DNA from: Dichetophora obliterata
Lineage: Eukaryota > Arthropoda > Insecta > Diptera > Sciomyzidae
Assembly (NCBI GenBank): GCA_963920525.1
Contig: OY986438.1
Location: forward strand, 124,564,920 to 124,628,919
Reading direction: 5' to 3'
DNA: 64,000 bases
In this document: positions 21,541 to 34,530 of the stretch, in pieces
Position numbering within the stretch: position 1 is the stretch's first letter
How the letters are laid out: each line of letters opens with the position of its first letter
Notes under the pieces: model-generated
What the model saw: the letters and a program-made list of their open reading frames with translations, nothing else
Database searches by the model: none
What the model was told of the DNA's origin: nothing
Program-made: the position numbers and the translations under genes

Positions 21541-22367
21541 ACATTTTTCATTATTTTACCAGAAAAGCGTTCGTTTACTTTTTAAAGTTCAAGTTTATTA
21601 TCTCTCAATTTTATTCCTTTTGACGTTTTTCTATTTTTTACCATAAAAGTACGTGAACAGACCTATTGTGTTTTTAAACTTTTTAAATAAAATGAAGTGA
21701 ATGTTTTTGCTTTTTATTCTTGCCTAAATCTTCATATTGATCGGGCTTAACACTTCAATACTACCAAAATATTTATAAAGCCTTAAAAAAAGTTTAAAAT
21801 TTCCCAAACAAATGCTTTATATAGGCTTGTTTGAGACACTCAATAATTGCAGCAATACTGCAACACTGTTACTCATTAACAGCTCTGTTGCAGATGCTCA
21901 GCTGATACTTTACCTAAATATTGAAAAGATTTTGTGCTTTTTTTGTGATCGAACGTGAGACTTTTGGAATAATTTTTTTTTATAAATTTTGCGATTGAAA
22001 ACTTGTTACTAGCATATGGCAAATCAAGAAAACAAAGGTTTTTGCGAAAAAGAAAGTTGTTTTTGAGCGAAATTTTAAAGAAGAGAACAGTGACGAAAAC
22101 TGCAAAGTTTTTTCAATTTTTCGCTGAAAATTTAATAAATGGAATATAAGGTAATATCAGGAACAAGCCCTATATTAGAAATTTATGTAGCTCTCAGGCC
22201 AAAAACATAAAATTTTAGATTATTTTTGTATGGCTTTTTTTTGGAGAATAAAAAGTTCAAACTTCCGGTCCATATATCTCAATGTATAAAAGATATATAA
22301 AAACTGTTACCGACATTGAAAAGCTCGTACAATTTTATTTTAGAATCGTAAAAAAGTATTTAGGTTA
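21541..22367. other. A+T-rich stretch, no supported gene
   Basis: Nothing coding. A short block near 21690 (AAATAAAATGAAGTGAA) recurs at 12910-12927, next to the start of the copia remnant. This is weak evidence that these might be traces of its two LTRs. Confidence 0.25.
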
Positions 22368-22526
22368 CAGTGAAAGCTCCCATGAGCGGACACCGATGGT
22401 TACCTACTTATTGAACGCTTTTTATGAGAGCTGTCCGCTTATGGGAATGCCGCAAATAAGTCGTAAATGTCGTTCGTTCCCTAGAATGTTCCCATTAGAA
22501 TGCTACGTCTATGGGAGCTTTCACTG
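22368..22526. mobile_element. 159-bp MITE with CAGTGAAAGCTCCCAT ends
   Basis: CAGTGAAAGCTCCCAT at 22368 and its exact inverse ATGGGAGCTTTCACTG ending at 22526, flanked by TA on both sides (22366-22367 and 22527-22528). TA duplication with CAGT ends fits a pogo/Tigger-type Tc1-mariner MITE. No coding. Confidence 0.85.
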
Positions 22527-22528
22527 TA

Positions 22529-25140
22529 TATATGTACTTTGTGATTACATACTTTAATTGTGCGCCGTCTCCGTTAGAAAGACGATGGTAAGCTGACGAA
22601 ACTTGGAATTTGAAAAATAAATGGCTTAAGCATGTTCTAAGATGAGGCCAAACCGACCAACGGTGTAGCGCTATCTAAATAGGTAATTACGTAAGTAACT
22701 CGCAAATTGTTTAAACTAAGCCGCTGCCTTCATCAATGTAAGAGTTGGCTCTTTCTCTTTCTTTTGCACTGAAATCTCGGGTATCGCGATAAGCTTTCAC
22801 TTTGTCGTTACAACTTTTTATTTTACTGCTGCAGCTAGCAATTGAAATCATAATCTTCAACTTCCATGTATTGATGCTGTGATGCATTTCAGGTTTATTG
22901 CAATTGTAAGAAAAATCCAACCATTCATATTGTGTAATTCTATTGATTTGCGACCCTTTGTATGGTTGCTATCGTTATTATTATTGTTGCTGCTGTTGTT
23001 GCAGTTGTTGTGGGTGTTGTCAAGCTTAGGTTACTTTATTACTGCGGTTGCCATAAAACAGCATCCTGGCAACACTTGTTGAATAATGTCGGCGATAAAG
23101 GCAATTTGTATGAAATCCGATCCGATCTGCTATAAAGCAATGAAGTGAAATGCGACAAATGTTGATTATTCACTATGATATGAACAATTCTATACCCAGA
23201 CTAATTTTTGGTACTTGCATGCATGAGGATAAAATCAGTTCTACAAAAATGTTTTTCATTTTAAACATATAATAAATATTATTCATAGCAATGAAATAGC
23301 TTAATTTATTCATCATCAACAATGTTGCAAAAAAAAAGAAAGAAGAGAATAACACGAGTAAGTTTAAAGTTCAAACAGCATCAACAACAACAAGTAGCTA
23401 TTATAAAAACGGTTATTTGCGAAAATTAAATTTTTAATTAAAGCAACTGTCCATAGCAGCCATCTGACGGGAGTGATAAAATTGGAAGCGTTCCACATCG
23501 ATATTGAATTGATTAACTTTTTGTTGATATAATGTACGTGCAATTTAAAAAGAAAAAAGAAAAATCATGTCATAAACAAAATAAATTTGATTTAAATCAT
23601 TTGCACCTCAATCACACTGTGAAATTTATACACACATATCATATATAGCAAGCATATATGTTTGTGTGTGTATATTTGTTGCCATGCATTTTCATTTCAG
23701 ATACACGTTAACAGCTGTAATTGTTTTTTGTATAATTGGCCAACAATATTTATGCGTGTTGGGTATTTTTTTGAAAGCTGTTAATGGATTTTTTATTAAA
23801 AAACTACTCTTGGAATTAATTTCGGGCATTAAATGGGTAAGAGTGATCATTTATCATTGAGTGCTTAATATAAAGAGCTCACATTATTTTATTTTATTCT
23901 ACTTAGCTATTTACTTTTTCAGTTGTCTTGCTCTTTATTTATCCTGGCTCTTAAAGCATTCATTATTAACATATACAAAAGTTTTTAGTTCATAAAAAAG
24001 TTAATATAAAATTTTTAATTTATTTAATTAATTTTGACATGGTTAGTTGTTTTGAGTGACGCATAGTTGAAATGAAGTTTTCTGACGTGTTGCACTAACG
24101 CAAGGCTTGAACTTTGAATATTCATGGAGAATCAGCTAGAAAGTTTTCAAATGCAATCCGAAGTTTGAACGCTTCAATAGCGTCTTTTAATGAACACGAT
24201 TCCTTCTGTACCTTGCTTAAAGATAGGTTTCAAGTTTCTCTAGCGAAATACAAAATTTTTTAACAATATATTTTTATTAAAGCCATTTTATTATATATCA
24301 ATGTCGGGTTTTGTTTTTAAATATTAAGTTTTTTGACAGTACAACAACTGAGATATAAACTTTTTTAAGTTTGTTATTGAAGTAGACAAATTGATAATTT
24401 GAAAAAATTGAAAATTTTGAGCCCAACTTTATTATTCGTATAAGTAACTTAAAGTATTTTATATTTTCATGTATGGGATCAAAGCTTAAGTGGTATGAGC
24501 AATGTAATCGTCAGAATTTTAGAGGTTTTTTGTTTATTTTATAAAAAGAAATTGGTTTGACGGATTCATATTAAGCCTTGTACACATCTGTAAAACATTA
24601 ATGAATACTTAAAGTTTTCATTTGTTTTTATTTGTATATTTTTGGATAACGGTCGTTTTGCAATCGAACCTTTTGATTCTGGCCTCAGTGGCGTGGACAA
24701 CAATCCGTTCACATGGATAATCTGAGGACAAAACCGAAGGAAATTCTTAAAAAATATATTATTGGCTATATAACTGGACGTAAGAAAATATCGCTAGCGA
24801 TGTTGCTAGCGATGTTTGTTTATTGACGCAATGAGGCGTTAAGCACTGAACACTCACCATGTTCCTTGAATTGATTGATAAGTTGGATTGAAAACTTGAG
24901 TTACGTAAGAGTATAAAATAAAAAAATACATTTTTATGTCCCATCCTAGTGTTGAAAAACTTTTTGAAATTCTTACAACAGATTCGAAAACAGCGACCAG
25001 CGCATTTTTAGGGTCCATACTAGAGTACAAATTTTTTATAAATTCTTACAACATTTACACTGTACTTCACACATTTGCTGCAGTAGGATTTAAAACAATC
25101 ACACAAATATAAATAACAAATGCATTTTAACGAAATTTAT
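22529..25140. other. A+T-rich stretch, no supported gene
   Basis: Contains a (GTT/GCT)n simple repeat at about 22975-23010 and a small dyad of CGCTAGCGATGTT units at 24793-24812. The open frames (for example 22879-23082 and 23666-23860) are hydrophobic, without homologous motifs or splice partners. Confidence 0.35.
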
Positions 25141-25142
25141 AC

Positions 25143-25190
25143 GTGTCAGAAACAGACACACAGAGAGAGAGAGAGAGAGAGAAAGAGAGA
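25143..25190 (+). repeat. (GA)n microsatellite
   Basis: ACAGACACACAGAGAGAGAG and onward, about 20 GA-type dinucleotides. A second (GA)n run lies at 30105-30131. Confidence 0.9.
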
Positions 25191-25895
25191 TTTGCGCACT
25201 CGCCCCCTCGTAGCGCTGCCGAAAGTACTACCATTGTGTATTATTTTACTCCTATTGAGTCGTGAGTACTACTATACTCCCCAAATACAAAATGTACCAC
25301 TATTTCTGAAAAATTCAATTTTTTCGTTCACTTTGTTCGTTTAATTTCTTGTTCTTCTTGTCAGTCGTTATGAAAGTAACGAGTTTTAGTCCAATTAGCA
25401 CATAGCAAAAAAAATGGTTAATATGCAAAATCATTATTTTGATAAATTAACCGCACTTGGTCTCAGCTATTTTGCCAAAACGTAAAATGCATACAAGAAT
25501 ACACAGGCTGTGTGTCAATCGGAAACTTTTCAATCGGATGATCAAATTTTGACAGTTGGTTGAGCAATTTTTGACCTTTGTGAGATGAATATAATTATCA
25601 AAATTTGTGCTAGCCCCAGGGGCTACTACAAATTTTGACAATCGAAAGCAAGTTTTTGACACTCAAAAATAAAGAAAAAAAAAACAACACATTAATTTCC
25701 ACGACGAATTTAATTCGAGTGCTTGTTCTTGCAACTTATTTCGTAAACTTGTAATATGGTAAACTTTAAAAACGTAAAAATTAACAAAATAATAAAAATA
25801 AAAAAAACTAAAGTGCTTGAGTTTGTGTTTGCGTGTGTGTGGGCCAACGATCTCCCGGTACTTCAGCAATTCCAGCAAAGTTAAATTGGCTTTCT

Positions 25896-26085
25896 TTGCT
25901 GGCGAACGTCCTCCAAGTGCCACCACCAGCAGCACAAGCAATTGCAGTGCAAAATTTCTTGCTAGCCAACATCCTCCAAGTGCCATCAGCTGCAGCACAA
26001 GCAAGTGCAGCGCATATTTCTTGCTGGCCAACATCCTCCAAGTGCCATCACCAGCAGTACAAGCAAATGAAGCACAAATTCTCCT
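25896..26085 (+). repeat. Three tandem ~63-bp repeats, open in several frames
   Basis: Units start TTGCTGGC or TTGCTAGCC at 25896, 25959 and 26021, each containing AACATCCTCCAAGTGCCA and ACAAGCAA-TGCAG. The period (62-63 bp) is close to 21 codons, and frames stay open on both strands through all copies (25808-26041 minus, 25817-26101 plus). G+C is well above the neighbourhood. It could be a relic exon of a repeat protein or a minisatellite. I do not recognise a product. Confidence 0.6.
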
Positions 26086-26101
26086 CTTTCAATTTATTTA
26101 A

Positions 26102-29100
26102 TTCACGCCGGAGTATAATGGCAGAAATTTGCCTCTGCGCTTGAGATATGCTGAAATGGTGCTTCTGAAATATTGGAGAATTGACCAGTCAATTGAATTG
26201 TGCTGCACTTACTTGTGCTGAAACAGAACTTCTATGTTAATATATGTATTCAGAGGTGAGTTTCTGTTTTGCCATGCGTTGTCATGTTGTGCATAATCAG
26301 ATATACGCAAGTCGCATAAACAGATTTCTATGTGACACTTCTTAAGCCATACCTTGATATGACATGCGAGGATAATGATGGTCTTCCAACATACGATGCT
26401 CGCCGAATTTACTTGGCTTACACTTTTAAAAGATAGGATAATGCAATGTTCTCTATTATTTTTTTTAATATTTTATCTGAAAAATCAATGGTAAACAACT
26501 TTTAGATCTTTTTCAATTATATAGAGCCCCAACGAGTTTGAGAAAAATTGGTAAGTTGAATGGAAATGTTCATAGAGCTAACTATGCTAATAATGAGCCT
26601 ATTGCCACATGTATACACTTATGTAATAGTTTTTCCCCAATTGTGAATTCCCCACGTTTCTTTAGATCAATTCAAATTCAAACTATTTATATTTTTTTTT
26701 TCATTAGTTTGTGAGATCAATATATAGTCCATAAAATTGAAAAATCAGTAGACTGAAAAAATAAATAATCGGACCATTAAGCATTTTGACACTAAAACCT
26801 ACTTTCTTTTGACTGAAAAATTTCTTACTTTCTTATTTAATTTCTTACTTCTTATTTTCTCTAAGAACTAATATGGAAAAATGTGCTAGCTAAGTTCGTA
26901 TTTCCTAACTCATTGTATTTTCATAGTGTATCAAATTTATGAAAAAAATTTAATATTGGTGCAGAATAAAAAAAAAATTGAAATTCACCGACAAGTGCAG
27001 CATTTCTTCTCCAGCATCAAAATAAAACCAAACTTGGAATTAACAATAAAAGTTTCTCCAACTGATTTCCTCCAATCTTTAAAGAGAATATTTGATGAAT
27101 TTGGTGAAGAAGAATTATCGAAAAGTAAGAAAAAAGCAATATTTTCAACTGGCTTGAAAAAAATAGGCAAAAATAATGCCATTAAGCCACACAAATATTA
27201 AACAACAGTCACTCTCAATTGCTTAGGCATGAAAGCCAAATCTCATTTGAATTGTATTAAGGCAGTATTCTAGTGCAGAGGCCCAATTTCGGGCAAATTT
27301 ATTGACAAAAAATGTAAAAACAAGGAAAATTAATAAAAGGAAAAAATAATTAAATCAAATACTCCCCAAAAACTGAAATTTTACTACTATTAAAAATAAT
27401 AAGACTGCAGCGCAATAAAATAGAGCGATCTGGAAGTGCTCCTGAGAAGCAGTGGAGTGCTCCTTATTGATCCTAGCTTGGTGTATTTTGTGATATCTTT
27501 TAACATTGCATGTCCTAGGATGAGCAGCGCTCCCTTTAACATCCCAGAGGAGCTCAAAAGGAGCGATCAATAAATGATCCACATTAATCAGCAAAGGATC
27601 ATTTTTTTTTTGTTGGGATTTAGGCTTACTCCGAAAGCTAGGCTTACCTAGCTCAAGTAGACTGCTCAAGACCCTAAGGTGGCGAGGAAATTATTTGGCC
27701 AAAACGTGACATTTATAACGCCACCACAAATTACGAATCGTTTTCGATTCTATTTAAAACTGTACTTTAATTTCATCAGTCACATCAGCGGATGGACAAA
27801 ACGCAATTACCGTTGGCTGGTCGCACTTCACGACCTCGCTGTTGAAACGACGCGAATCGAATAAAAGGAACATTTAAAATGTTTTTTCACAGAAAATAAT
27901 ATGAGAGTTTCCTAAAAAGCACATGCTCCACGTTATGTTCTTTTTTCATGAATTGCTTACCTATTGATCTTATAAAACAGTAAATAAGCTCAAGGGCATA
28001 AGTGCTCACTTTTTGATGCAATAAAACAGCAAATGAGCGCTCCCTTGTTGCTCCTCATGGGAGTGATCGCATATTTTTTTACTGGGTTGTTACTCTACTC
28101 AAATTCAATACTAGCATGCACACACACAGAGCACTCGCCTGCCACCCTCCAGGAAATGCGACCAGTGAAAGAGTCACTCTTCCACTGGTTCCTCTGTCAC
28201 CAGTACTAGTGACGCATTATACCCCTCACAGTGCATTATTCTATTGACATTTTGTTAGAGCGTATGTTCAAGAAAGTACCAGACGCCGTTTGAACTATTG
28301 AATAAGTACATCTAACGGAACCAATTGGGTACATTTTCTGTAGTTAATTACTAGTATTTATCTGCAGAAAAAGTCACCATATTCAGTGCTTTTTAGATAC
28401 TTGTACCAGTAAATCGTAGAAAGAAAAGTTTTGATGCTTTTTAATAAATGTTTTAAATATTTTTTAAGTTTTTACATTTTCAGCTTTTTTAATTAATGTT
28501 CTTTTTGACAAAATGTAAGGTGTATTTCTTAAAAATAGAAGGAAACATACATAAATTAAATTTCTTTCCATCATTTATATATTGAAATAAGGCAAAAAAA
28601 TCTTAAATCTATATTTAGCTTAAAATAAAAAGAAAACAAAAACAACATATTCAGTCTTAAAAAAATTAATTTCTTAGAACAACAAAAGACAACATGTATA
28701 TCAAAAATACTTTGAAATTAAGCAAAAAATAAACGTAATTCAACACTAGAATTAGATAAAAGAAAAGAAAAAACAACATATTCAACATTAAAAATAAACA
28801 ATTAAAAAAAGTCGCATTAGGGAATCACATTGCGCTGACTTAATTACAACCTTTAATCAGATTTATTTTCATCTGTCACGTTCTCTTTGTTTTTTTTTTT
28901 TAGTTCCCGTCCCGCCTGCTTAAAATATTTTTTTCTGTCTTTGAAACGCCGCCCGAAGAATTTCGTCCGGCTTCTCAGAAAATGAAGATATAATATCTGA
29001 AAAAATAGAACATAATTTCTTTTACATTTAAAAAATTAACTTATGATTTTGCAAAATTTATTTACTAATGAAGGATGTATATACATTTGAGAAATCCCTC

Positions 29101-30454
29101 AGCGGTTTCTTGCCATGTGTACCATCAGTATTAAAATTCATAATAATGCCGAAACCAAGCATTTCGAGAAGGTACCTCTAGATGTTACCTTTTATTAGGT
29201 TTTCATTCGACGAATCTGCAATTCATAAAATATATATATGTTTGTTTGAGTGATTATATGTTTATGCTAATTTTAAGTTCGTGCATTGCAATGATGTTTT
29301 CCAACTTGCGTTTAGGAAGTTAGTCTATTATTGGATTTAGCCTGCTAGAGAATGAGATATAATACAGAAATACAGTGTTTCCTATTATCTGCGCCTTCTC
29401 TTTGTTCGGTTCTTCGTAGTCTCTCCACTCTTTTATACCAAAGCACGCTGCTGGCTAATGCGATAGCAAACAAGATGTCATTTTAGAAATAAAAGTTATT
29501 TTAAAAGTATCAGATTAACAAAAAATAAAAGTATAATAAAAATAAAAGCATAAAAGTTAATATTACAAAAACGATCTCTTGCATTAAAAAAACAAAAACG
29601 CTTTATTATATATTTTCACCTGTGTATCGACCGCGATAACATACAATTGTGCACGTTGCTGTATTAAAGTTCATGTACTCAGTTCAAGAAGACCCTTTGC
29701 ATGGCCTTGTCTTTTTATTACACACATACACTCACTCAAATTCTCCCGCACGCAGCATACTTACGCAGTGCTTACATCATATTCACATATACAAATAAAT
29801 ATTTACTCACAAGCAAACATGTTTGAGCATGTTAATTTATAGGGATTGTGTTGAAAGCTGTGGCTTAAACGGCATAAAAACCGGCCGAAAAATCATCGTG
29901 GACTACCGCCGGAATGATAATAATAATAATGATGATGAGATTTAAACCCTTTTCACAACTTAAGCTGCTATAAGTCCTTCAGCGTTTACATGATGCCATA
30001 AATTAAGTAACGCTCTTGTCTCTACTTAGTTATTCTTTTGATAACAGCGACGACAACTTTTGTGGTGGCGTAAAAGTTATAGTATAGATATTTAATACAG
30101 AGCAGAAAGAGAAAGAGAGAGAGAGAGAGAGCTGCCTAGAGAAAGTGGCGCGAAAAGGATAAACAAACACATATTAAAATTTAATAATTTTGGGCTGCTG
30201 TGTTTTCTTTACGCTGCGACAAGTTAATTACAGTGTAATTATGTATGAGACTTAACTGCATGTCAATATCTGAAAGGAATGTTATTAAAAGAAATAAAAA
30301 AGTCCATACAACATCATGGGGCTTTGTTAAGTTGGTGTCTATCTGCCTTTTAACAAATTGGATTGTGCTTTTCCAAAAGGTTTCATTTTTTGTTTGCATT
30401 TAAGGTTGTATGTAGAATTTATTTTTTAATTTTTATGAGCTTCATTTGAAACCT
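26102..30454. other. Long A+T-rich stretch, no supported gene
   Basis: One open frame at 26926-27201 (plus) ends in a Lys/Glu-rich segment (IFDEFGEEELSKSKKKA) without stops. It could be part of an old transposase, but I recognise no family. The 27400-28080 interval repeats GAGCGATC/GCTCC words without clear ends. (GA)n at 30105-30131. Confidence 0.35.
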
Positions 30455-31034
30455 ACTACATGTGCTGAAAAGTCCCGGTATTTTTCAATAGGAGGCACCA
30501 CTAGAAAATTAATAAGACTCATTTCGCAAGGCTCATCCATCACTAGTTATGAATGCAACTTTATGGCATTTCGTCCATTTCTTTACAAGCCGCAGTCGTT
30601 TAAAAACGAGAAAGCAAGAATACTGCACATTAATCAAACATTGTTTTTTGATGGGAAAAACTTCTGACAAATCATTACATTGGTTGCAGAAATGTTGTCC
30701 CATATCTCTTCTTTGAAAATAACAGTGTATTAGTGATTTATTGAATTTAATGGGTCGTGCAAGCACTGAAGACACACCTCACTCTGGAAGGCCAAAATAA
30801 GTTACGAATGCGGAAATCGTAAAGTAGTGCAACGAGTCGTTTTGAATGATCGTAAAGTGAAGTTCTGCGAGTTAGCTGAGGCCGTTAGCATCTCAAAAGA
30901 ACGGGTGGGATACATTTTGCACGGGGTGCCGCGTTTACTGACCATCGACCAAAAACAGCTGCACGTTGTTGCAGCGTAATCGAGCGGAATTTTTTCGACG
31001 TTTTCTGATGATAGATGCAACATGAGCTCATTAC
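30455..31034 (+). pseudogene. mariner element remnant with internal deletion
   Basis: ACATGTGCTGAAAAGTCCCGGT near 30457 resembles a mariner inverted repeat. Downstream, GRASTEDTPHSGRPK, then stops, then NDRKVKFCELAEAVSISKER-VGYILH (helix-turn-helix) and VPRLLTIDQKQ (the WVPRxLT signature, Trp lost) are readable on the plus strand. The residues between ILH and VPR, about 15 in intact relatives, are missing. At least two stops and a frameshift. A hAT element interrupts it at 31035, and I could not find the remaining catalytic half on the far side. Confidence 0.75.
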
Positions 31035-33100
31035 TAGGGTTACCAGAAGTCTAGGGCAAAATAAGATAACTTTTGAAAATAAAGAGGACAAAAAGAGACT
31101 TTTTTAAAACTCAATAAAATTTATTGCACAGTAAAAACATCAAATAAACATTTTTTTGAATTATTACTTTTTCAGTTTTTTAGCAGTTTTAAAAATATTT
31201 GCTATAAAATAAATACATAAATATAAAAGTAAATAAAAATTTTTTTACACTTATTATTTCAAAAAGTTAAACAGACTTGAGGTTCAAGTAAATGAGACCA
31301 AATTAATAATAATATTAGAGTGTTTTTTATAAAGTCTTTTCAATTGAACTAACAAACGAGATCAAATTGTGATTAACCTATCAAGCTTCCTCAGAATCAT
31401 ACTTAAAGCTTTCTTGAGCTTGTTTTAATAACCGTTTTTTTATGTTTTTAACATGCGTCGAAAAACTCCAAACACGATACGTTTTTGAAAATATAATTTA
31501 CTAGTAAGCCCGTGTGGCGTTAGAACGCCAAAATCAAACATACCTAGATTTTATTTTAAGCTATTGCATAGATTTTAAACTGATAAAAATTAAAATTAAA
31601 TTAATTTTGGCCTTTTGTAATATACGCGGTATTGCACGCGCAACGACGATATAATGTTAGCATATATAATTTCGTACCCAAATTTATTTTAAATGTACAG
31701 GAGTAGGAACATTTTTGGATTTCCAGTTGAAAAATGCTTGAACAACAATTTTTCATTACCAGCTTCCAATTTCTTACTATATTTTTGTGTAAATTTTTAA
31801 AAATTAAAAAATTTTCCGACCATCAGTTTAGAAATATTTTTTCAACTGTAAGAAATCATTCTATTATCACTTTGATATTGAATATATCACTTCATAGTTT
31901 TAGCTGTGAAATTTTAAAAGATTATTCGTCAGTATAACAGTTTCATAGCTATTAGCCGATAGGTGGTGCTAAATACCTCACATTAAGAAATTAAGAAGAG
32001 AAAAAGCAACATAACAACAATTACATGCAAACTTTAACTCGCTGTAACATAAAAAATATAAATTTTTAGAAATAAAAAGACCTACCAAACCATACTAAAT
32101 TTATTAAGATTGGACTTATACACAAAAAACCTTACGCAGGACAAAATTTGCGTTTGCTTAATATATATAAGATTGTTAAAAAAGCTCGAACCGTTGATAT
32201 TTTCAGTCCGTTTCTGAAAACCATTCATTTGACCACTTCCAGCCCACTGGTGAAAAAATTGTTTCGACGTTAGCGTTTTGTGCAGGCAACGAAAAAGGAA
32301 CTGAAAAATTTTTTAAACTTTGAAAGTATATCACCAATTTTTGGTTGGCAAATTAAATTAATATATAACTAAGCGTCATTTATGCAATCTGTTTTCCATA
32401 AGTTAATAAATTCGATACAGTTCAGTATGTAATTTTAATTTATCCATTCAAAAACTGAAAAATTTTGAAATTCTTTGGACCATGCTTTTTAATAATCATT
32501 AGATATTTTGTGCAGGTTTTCGCAAATTTTTTTTAAACATCTATATATCAAGTAAAATTCCCTGGAAAATTTATTCTTAATATTACTTAGAGCCAGAGAT
32601 ATAAATTTTTTATAAAAATGTAAAAAATGCTCGTTTTTGACTGTTCCAAAGTTAATTGTGCAATACTGTACAAATATTTTTGAACAAAACCATATTTTTT
32701 TTATTTCATTTATGCCTGAAACTAAACCTTCAAAATAAATTTAGGGTTAACCGATGTCTCTAAAGGGGTGAAAAAATACCTAAGACGAAATCGTCATAGT
32801 GGACACATAACGTATGCAAAAATATAATGGTCACAACTAGGGTTAAGTTACGTTTGTTCAGGGATGGCGTTCAGCATTGCCATATAGCTATTAACTCGCA
32901 AATCAGTGTTTATACTTTTCATGCAAATTTCTTTGTGTGCATTTTTAGTTAATTTTGTTTTTATTATATAATTTTTTATTTTTAGGTATATTTTGTCTCC
33001 AACAAAAAAAAGAGGACTTTTTATTTTAAATAAATATAAAAAAAGATCTCGAGAAAAAAGTGAACATGTCCTTTTTAAAAGATATATGATGGCAACGCTA
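31035..33100. mobile_element. Non-autonomous hAT element, 2.07 kb, 8-bp duplication
   Basis: Termini TAGGGTTACCAGA and, reverse-complemented, TAGCGTTGCCATC. Perfect duplication CTCATTAC at 31027-31034 and 33101-33108. Both subterminal regions are rich in AAAGAGGAC/GTCCTTTTT. Eight-bp duplications and (C/T)AGGGTTGCCA-type ends define hAT. No transposase is present. It inserted next to or into the mariner remnant and itself contains a Helitron-like end at 31501. Confidence 0.92.
31501..32175 (-). mobile_element. Helitron-like insertion inside the hAT element
   Basis: Read on the minus strand, the 3' end is a GGCGTT-CTAACGCC-type hairpin, then ACACGGGCTTACTAG followed by T, the stem-loop plus CTAG(T) terminus of Helitrons/Helentrons. 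Near 32160 the minus strand has CTTATATATATTAAGC, which resembles the other end. No Rep/helicase. The left boundary is tentative. Confidence 0.5.
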
Positions 33101-33108
33101 CTCATTAC

Positions 33109-33712
33109 CATATCACTAAAATAGTTTCACAAGTTTCTATTTGTACTTTCATTAGTTTTGAAATGCAAGCAGTTAAAGTTTTAAATATCTCCTGATTGAA
33201 TATTTTTATTTGTATGGCGATGCGATTTCGTCACTATATTGCAATGATGAAATTTAAGAAATACCTTTACTTAAAATAACAATCTCACACACAGTCTTTA
33301 TTTTTTGGGGTGTGCGCGTAACATTAGTTTTGAAAAGCGACAATTGTAGTCTGGTTTTTCGTATCGTATACGAAAAATAAAATTTATTTTTATTATTATA
33401 TTTATTTCGGCAGGCAGCATTTTCAAAAATTTTAAAAAATTTGCGATTCATTTTGACTTCTGTTACTTTGAAGTTTCATTGTTTGTCATAATTTAACATG
33501 CAGTAACAATAGAGTTCAGCTACTTCAGCTTTTTCGCACTTTCTCCGCTTTAGATTATCTTAAGAACCAACTTAATATAATTGAAATATCTCAAAGATAT
33601 TGATAAGAGTAATCCAAAACAATCTAAAGAGAGAAACATTTAACCACCATAATATGGGTGCGGCTCAGGAAAAACACAAGATATAACAACAAGCCATGCG
33701 TTTACATAGATC
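33109..33712. other. A+T-rich stretch, no supported gene
   Basis: No motif recognised. It could include the 3' untranslated end of the minus-strand non-LTR fragment that follows. Confidence 0.35.
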
Positions 33713-33715
33713 TAA

Positions 33716-34160
33716 TCATACATATGTTTTCAATCTACTTTTGAGTTGACCTTTCGATAAGTTAACATCAAAAAAGCTACAGTAGTTAACAAAGGCACTC
33801 ATGCGATTTAAAGGAGCAGTAGCCATATAATTTGTTCTACTAAAAGGTAAGTAAATTAAATTGTTAGCGTTTCTACTGCTTCTACGGTTAGTGTTAAAAT
33901 TTATAAGAGTGAGGAGTTCTGGTGGATCGAACTCACCAGTTTTGAGTTGGTGTAAATAGACGATATCTGCAGACTTCCTTCTCTCATTTAAAGATTGCAT
34001 TTTTAATAGTTTCAAACGATCCTCATAAGAAGGAAGGTTTATAGAGTCAATTCCACTTAAGCCCCTTAGAACAAACCGAACAAAACGTTTTTGGATTCTC
34101 TCTATACGTACAACATGTACATTGTAACTTGGCGACCAAACTTGACTTGCATGTTTATAC
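33716..34160 (-). pseudogene. C-terminal end of a Jockey/CR1-like reverse transcriptase ORF
   Basis: Minus-strand reading from 34160: SPSYNVHVVRIERIQKRFVRF, LRGL, KLLKMQSLNERRKSADIVYL and LKSRLKTYV. The IERIQKRFxRF block is the region just after the thumb in Jockey-superfamily ORF2 proteins. The reverse transcriptase core is absent, so the copy is 5'-truncated, as usual for target-primed insertions. The last ~99 codons are open. Its truncated end lies 50 bp from the strong hairpin at 34211. Confidence 0.72.
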
Positions 34161-34210
34161 TAAGGTGGCCTCCATGTGCATTGAAAATTTTTTTAGCTCA
34201 AATTGTTTAC

Positions 34211-34308
34211 GCCCTGTTACAGGCTTCATCAGAAATCTTTGTGAAGCACGGCCGGAGTTCGATACCCGCCGGTATCACAAAGATTTCTGATGAAGGCTGT
34301 AGCAGGGC
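34211..34308. repeat. Strong hairpin, 34-bp arms, with box-B-like loop
   Basis: GCCCTGTTACAGGCTTCATC at 34211 to GTGA at 34244 pairs with 34275-34308 with two mismatches. The 30-nt loop contains GGAGTTCGATACCC, close to the pol III box B (GTTCGANNCC), and a smaller GCCGG/CCGGC dyad. It may be a foldback created by a short inverted duplication of a tRNA/SINE end, or a hairpin-RNA source. Confidence 0.8.
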
Positions 34309-34424
34309 CAAAATTGCAATAAAATCCAGCTACTGATGTTTTCCTTTTCATATTGAAGATGTTATTATTGTTTCTTTTGAAAAAATTCTTTAGAGCATTT
34401 AATTGCTCTAACCTGACCTAAAGC

Positions 34425-34530
34425 TCAATAAATGATTTTAAACTATCAAACAACTAGAATTTGTATTTAAAATCAAGTATGATTTAAGCTAGCAAACATT
34501 TAGAATTTGTATTTAAATCATAGAAAGTCA
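34425..34530. repeat. MITE-like repeat, copy 2 of the 12.5-kb family
   Basis: TTAAACTATCAAACAACTAG then AATTTGTATTTAAAATCAAGTATG, followed by a second AGAATTTGTATTTAAATCAT. It matches 12541-12745 in inverted orientation. Boundaries are approximate. Confidence 0.55.

Noticed and set aside
23666..23860. Small membrane protein gene
   Set aside because: Hydrophobic run from T-rich DNA; no conserved motif, splice context or composition shift.
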